From Chitinophaga rupis (GTDB lineage: Bacteria; Bacteroidota; Bacteroidia; Chitinophagales; Chitinophagaceae): a stretch of 64,000 nt of DNA. The position numbers and the translations under genes were made by a program. The stretch covers positions 248,862 to 312,861 of the forward strand of contig NZ_FOBB01000011.1 in assembly GCF_900109685.1 (NCBI RefSeq), read 5' to 3'. Below the pieces are notes generated by a model. That model was not told the origin of the DNA, did no database searches, and saw only the letters and a list, made by a program, of their open reading frames with translations. Shown piece after piece: positions 61,283 through 64,000 of the stretch; the stretch's first letter is position 1; every line of letters begins with the position of its first letter.

Positions 61283-61342
61283 TTTTCCTTTCCTTGTAGG
61301 GGTAGCTCTTCCCTTTTCCGTTATAGTATTAAAGCAACAGTT

Positions 61343-61435
61343 ATGATTATAAAAAAGGATGTCCTTGTCGTAAACGGCAGCCTTTGCATCACCTGCCTGC
61401 TTTTATTGATCGTCATTTTCAGCTATATCCTGTAA
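61343..61435 (+). CDS. Possible 30-residue single-helix membrane peptide upstream of ECF sigma gene
   Basis: ATG 61343 reads a short basic start (MIIKKDVLVVNGS) followed by a continuous hydrophobic stretch CLLLLIVIFSYIL, and stops at TAA 61433-61435. It lies 22 bases before the sigma gene. The composition is that of a genuine small membrane protein, but at this length chance cannot be excluded. Confidence 0.35.
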   Translation: MIIKKDVLVVNGSLCITCLLLLIVIFSYIL

Positions 61436-61457
61436 ATGCCGCCAAAATCGTCACACT

Positions 61458-62138
61458 ATGCACACACAAAGTACACCTGCGCTTGCAGGAGCTGGCATAA
61501 GTGATAGCCTACCGAATGGTAACAAAAGCTATTTTTGTGCTATGCCCGATAATGCCAGGTTACACGAATTATTACAGGAAGATGAACAGGCCTTTATGGA
61601 ACTGCTCTTTAAATCCTTCTTTCCCCTTGTTTGTAAAACCATTTACCGGCTGGTACAAGATACCGCCACTGCAGAAGACCTTGCCCAGGAAGTGTTCATA
61701 CGGATATGGAACCGGCGCAGCGCCTTACAGGAGGTGTATTTTAAAGCGTACCTGCACAGAGCAGCAATTAACATGGCATTAGACCACCTGGACAAGCACA
61801 AACGGCAGGGCAAACACCTGTCTATAGAAGAGGATATGATACAGCTGCCGGCCAGCTCCGGTACAGCGGAAAGTCCGCACCGGCTAAAACAGACCACCGC
61901 GCACATTCACCAGGCTATTGACCGCCTGCCGGAGAAGTGCCGGGAAATATTTATCCTGAGCCGTTTTGAGGAAATGACCTACCGGGAAATAGCCGCTACG
62001 CTCAATATTTCTATAAAAACAGTCGAGAACCAGATGATCACCGCGTTAAAGAAACTAAGAGTATCCCTGCAGGATTACCTGGCTGTGATATTCCTGGTAG
62101 CATGCAGTTCCTTATATCTTTTACTCCTACAATTTTAA
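61458..62138 (+). CDS. FecI-like ECF sigma factor with C-terminal membrane segment
   Basis: A sigma-70 factor of the Bacteroidota FecI-type. Region 2 covers DEQAFMELLFKSFFPLVCKT and AEDLAQEVFIRIWNRRSALQ; region 4 covers LPEKCREIFILSRFEEMTYR and AATLNISIKTVENQMITALK. The final residues, YLAVIFLVACSSLYLLLLQF, are strongly hydrophobic and may tether it to the membrane. Starts at 61458 (226 residues) and 61542 (198 residues, better aligned with the family) are both possible; a TATTTTTG lies at 61530-61537. The FecR gene follows after 4 bases. Confidence 0.9.
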   Translation: MHTQSTPALAGAGISDSLPNGNKSYFCAMPDNARLHELLQEDEQAFMELLFKSFFPLVCKTIYRLVQDTATAEDLAQEVFIRIWNRRSALQEVYFKAYLHRAAINMALDHLDKHKRQGKHLSIEEDMIQLPASSGTAESPHRLKQTTAHIHQAIDRLPEKCREIFILSRFEEMTYREIAATLNISIKTVENQMITALKKLRVSLQDYLAVIFLVACSSLYLLLLQF

Positions 62139-62142
62139 TGGT

Positions 62143-63141
62143 ATGTCTTACGAGTTAGACCATATAGAAACGCTTATTGCCCGTGATATTGACAACAGCC
62201 TGAGCCCCGGAGAAAAAGAGGTGTTACAGGCCTGGCTGGATGAGGATGAGACCAACCGGCAATACTATGCTGCGCTGAAAAGCACCTGGGCGCTCACCGG
62301 CAAGGCAGATACGGATTTTACACCCTCAACGGAAAGGAACTGGGAAGCTTTCAAACAGCAAATAACTGCTACGCCCACACGTAGTATATTCCATACCTAC
62401 CGGCATGTGCTGCGTATAGCGGCCAGCGTTATACTGCTGGGCGGCGCTGCTACAGCCTATTTCATGTTCTTCCAACACCCGGAAGTATCGGTTGCTACTC
62501 TTGCACATGAGAAGAAAACCGTTACTCTGCCGGATGGCAGCAAGGCCTACCTGAACCAGAACAGCAAGCTTACCTACGCTGCTAATTTTGAGGGTAAGGA
62601 ACGTGCCGTGCATTTGGAAGGGGAAGCATTTTTTGAGGTAACACAACATACTGCGCAACCTTTTATTGTATATGCCAGCCATACGCAAACACAGGTGCTG
62701 GGTACTGCCTTTGATGTAAAGGCTTATGATGTAAGCCAGGTAGAAGTAGCGGTGGTAACGGGTAAGGTAGCCTTTTCCAAACGTGATAACCAGCAGGAAA
62801 AGCTGCTGCTCTCCGGTGGCAGCCGCGGTGTATTAAAAGATACCAAAGGCCCGGAGCAAATGCGCATTGAAGATCCCAATTTTATGGCGTGGAAAGAGAA
62901 CCGTCTTTCTTTCCAGGATACACGCCTGGGTGATGTGATCAATACTTTACAGAATTATTTTGATGTGCGCATAACGCTAGCTGATAGTGATATGGCGCGT
63001 TTCCGCTACAATGGTACCTTTGATCCGGAACAACTGGGGAATGTTGAGAGCGTGCTGGAAGTAATATGCCCTACCATGAACCTGCGCTGGACCAAGAACC
63101 AGCAGGGTGAATATACCTTACACAAACAATTAGACCTTTAA
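62143..63141 (+). CDS. FecR-family anti-sigma regulator
   Basis: A 332-residue inner-membrane regulator paired with the preceding sigma gene. A cytoplasmic DUF4880-like part (LIARDIDNSLSPGEKEVLQAWLDEDETNRQYY) is followed by one membrane helix (VLRIAASVILLGGAATAYFM, about 87-106). A periplasmic FecR domain (EKKTVTLPDGSKAYLNQNSK) and a DUF4974 C-terminal domain (FQDTRLGDVINTLQNYFDVR) complete it. FecR normally relays a signal from a TonB-dependent receptor to the sigma factor. No receptor gene follows: a terminator comes next. Confidence 0.95.
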   Translation: MSYELDHIETLIARDIDNSLSPGEKEVLQAWLDEDETNRQYYAALKSTWALTGKADTDFTPSTERNWEAFKQQITATPTRSIFHTYRHVLRIAASVILLGGAATAYFMFFQHPEVSVATLAHEKKTVTLPDGSKAYLNQNSKLTYAANFEGKERAVHLEGEAFFEVTQHTAQPFIVYASHTQTQVLGTAFDVKAYDVSQVEVAVVTGKVAFSKRDNQQEKLLLSGGSRGVLKDTKGPEQMRIEDPNFMAWKENRLSFQDTRLGDVINTLQNYFDVRITLADSDMARFRYNGTFDPEQLGNVESVLEVICPTMNLRWTKNQQGEYTLHKQLDL

Positions 63142-63162
63142 CACAACCACATAAACAGCAAT

Positions 63163-63193
63163 AAAAAGCCCTCCGCTAGCGGAGGGCTTTTTT
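63163..63193. terminator. Bidirectional terminator between FecR and 2H phosphoesterase genes
   Basis: AAAAAGCCCTCCG and CGGAGGGCTTTTT form a perfect stem with a CTAG centre. Confidence 0.93.
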
Positions 63194-63217
63194 ATATAAG
63201 ATCATATCTTAATCAGA

Positions 63218-64000
63218 TCAGGCGGGAGTTGTACCACCACCCAGTTTGCATTTCTGCAGCACTTCCCATGATTTGCCGTTATGGCGCAGGAAGTACAGGT
63301 TATTTACCTTAAAGGTGGCCTGGTATTCTTTGTTCTCATACTCCGGCCATGCTTTGTTGAACTGATCATCTTCCAGGTCTTTAAAGGCCACGGTAACGTG
63401 CGGGGTAAAACCGGTGCGGGCCAGCATGGTGCTGAAACCAAATTCCTTGCGCAGGAAGTTGATCAGCTGCCGGTGCATAGCAGACATGGTTTCACTTTTT
63501 TCTACGTTAATGAACAGTACACGGTTCTGCTTGTTGGGGAAAGTACCAAAGCCATTCAGGGATACCTCAAAAGGCGCCTGGCTTTTAGCAAATTCAGCCA
63601 ATTCATCGCAGAAGGCTTTTTCCAGTGCAGGATCAGCCGTGAAAGGTACCTGCAGTGTAATATGGGGTAATACTTTCAGTGCGTAAGTAGGACCATATTG
63701 TTCTGCAAATTCCTGTTTTATTTTAATGATCTCCTTACCTACTTCGGCAGTAGGCAGCAGTGCAATAAAGTAAATTTTGTTATCGGGTTTGGGCGTGAAA
63801 GGCCTTCTCATGCCGCCGCCACCAGGTCTTCTCTGGCCGCCGCCGCCATAGCCACCACCGCCACCACCGCCGCGGTTGTAACCACCGCCGCCACCGCCGC
63901 GGTTGTAACCACCACCGCCGCCGCCACGATCGTAACCACCGCCGCCACCGCCGCGATTGTAACCACCGCCGCCACCGCCGCGATCGTAACCACCGCCGCC
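63218..64000 (-). CDS. 2H phosphoesterase (2'-5' RNA ligase family) with N-terminal Y(D/N)R-Gly6 repeats, 5' end beyond window
   Basis: The minus-strand frame is open from the stop at 63218 to the window edge. From the internal Met at 63811, the last 197 residues form a 2H phosphoesterase domain with both HxT motifs, LPHITLQV and TPHVTVAF. Such enzymes open 2',3'-cyclic phosphates or act on 2'-5' RNA bonds. Upstream, in the same frame and without a stop, the codons give a glycine-rich region: five Y(D/N)R units, each followed by six or seven glycines, then YGGGGQRRPGGGG before MRRPF. This resembles RGG-type RNA-binding low-complexity sequence. Translation from within the repeats or only from Met 63811 cannot be decided here. 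Confidence 0.85.
   Translation of the reverse strand, partial: GGGGYDRGGGGGGYNRGGGGGGYDRGGGGGGYNRGGGGGGYNRGGGGGGGYGGGGQRRPGGGGMRRPFTPKPDNKIYFIALLPTAEVGKEIIKIKQEFAEQYGPTYALKVLPHITLQVPFTADPALEKAFCDELAEFAKSQAPFEVSLNGFGTFPNKQNRVLFINVEKSETMSAMHRQLINFLRKEFGFSTMLARTGFTPHVTVAFKDLEDDQFNKAWPEYENKEYQATFKVNNLYFLRHNGKSWEVLQKCKLGGGTTPA
63851..64000 (-). repeat. 27-bp tandem coding repeats (Y[D/N]R-Gly6)
   Basis: At least five 27-base units of glycine codons and GAT/AAC-type changes (Y then D or N then R) run to the window edge. Codon use varies among GGT and GGC. Confidence 0.9.

Larger units (their letters stand above)
61041..61457. other. Intergenic region with two hairpins, GTTGGCAGT arms and a small ORF
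   Basis: A 417-base gap. It holds a terminator (61079-61118), an inverted word repeat (61131-61248) enclosing a second hairpin (61178-61212), further TGCCAACTG words to 61282, and a 30-codon frame at 61343-61435. Confidence 0.7.

Noticed and set aside
63808..63993. Minus-strand frame of alanine/valine repeats next to the 2H gene
   Set aside because: It is the wrong frame of the glycine-rich 27-bp repeats, which read in frame into the 2H domain.

Overview
The window is a stretch of core chromosome from a member of the Bacteroidota, most likely the family Chitinophagaceae (Chitinophaga-like). The evidence is type IX secretion and gliding genes (porU, porV, a PorP/SprF protein, gldJ, gldA), FecI/FecR regulators, DUF4292 and DUF6134 proteins, bacillithiol synthesis (bshA), non-Shine-Dalgarno starts and several TAnnTTTG promoter motifs. 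I see no tRNA, rRNA, insertion sequence, prophage, CRISPR array or replication origin. Genes lie on both strands in short operons, often with hairpin terminators between convergent pairs.

Layout. 1-5174: surface O-acylation pair (MBOAT plus SGNH-like partner) and uvrA. 5853-11958: an ECF sigma factor, a PcaF-type thiolase, rlmN and two pseudouridine synthases, one with a long repetitive tail. 12246-20451: 1-Cys peroxiredoxin, a hypothetical gene divergent from a WYL regulator, a LolA-like protein, adenine deaminase, anmK and a YfbK-like VWA protein. 20938-26319: upp, a PorP/SprF protein, an EI24/RsmI-like pair, a small membrane protein and an M28 peptidase. 26593-37897: bshA, then a long minus-strand run, porU-porV-ispF and dut-TPR-DUF4292-EnvC. 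38101-41950: gldJ divergent from porU, then an M23 peptidase and bcp. 42045-47359: an unusual five-gene set with an ABC importer, a substrate-binding protein fused to OmpA and two coiled-coil proteins. 47690-54782: gldA, eno, a DivIC/FtsB-like protein, nth, DUF2071, a nucleoside symporter and a Gfo/Idh oxidoreductase. 54892-64000: DUF6134, korA, PhyH, DUF1080, a Bax-inhibitor-like protein, a FecI/FecR pair and a 2H phosphoesterase whose glycine-rich repeat region runs off the window.

Three things stand out. First, the 42045-47359 cluster joins an importer, a peptidoglycan-binding receptor and membrane-attached coiled coils, and looks like an envelope-spanning device rather than a simple transporter; it is the best candidate here for an undescribed system. 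Second, two RNA-acting enzymes carry long low-complexity extensions: 32-residue charged repeats on a pseudouridine synthase, and Y(D/N)R-Gly6 repeats on a 2H phosphoesterase. Third, many intergenic gaps hold arrays of short repeated words, commonly as two inverted arms, with different words at different loci. Some of these arrays start at, or encode, the stop codon of a neighbouring gene.
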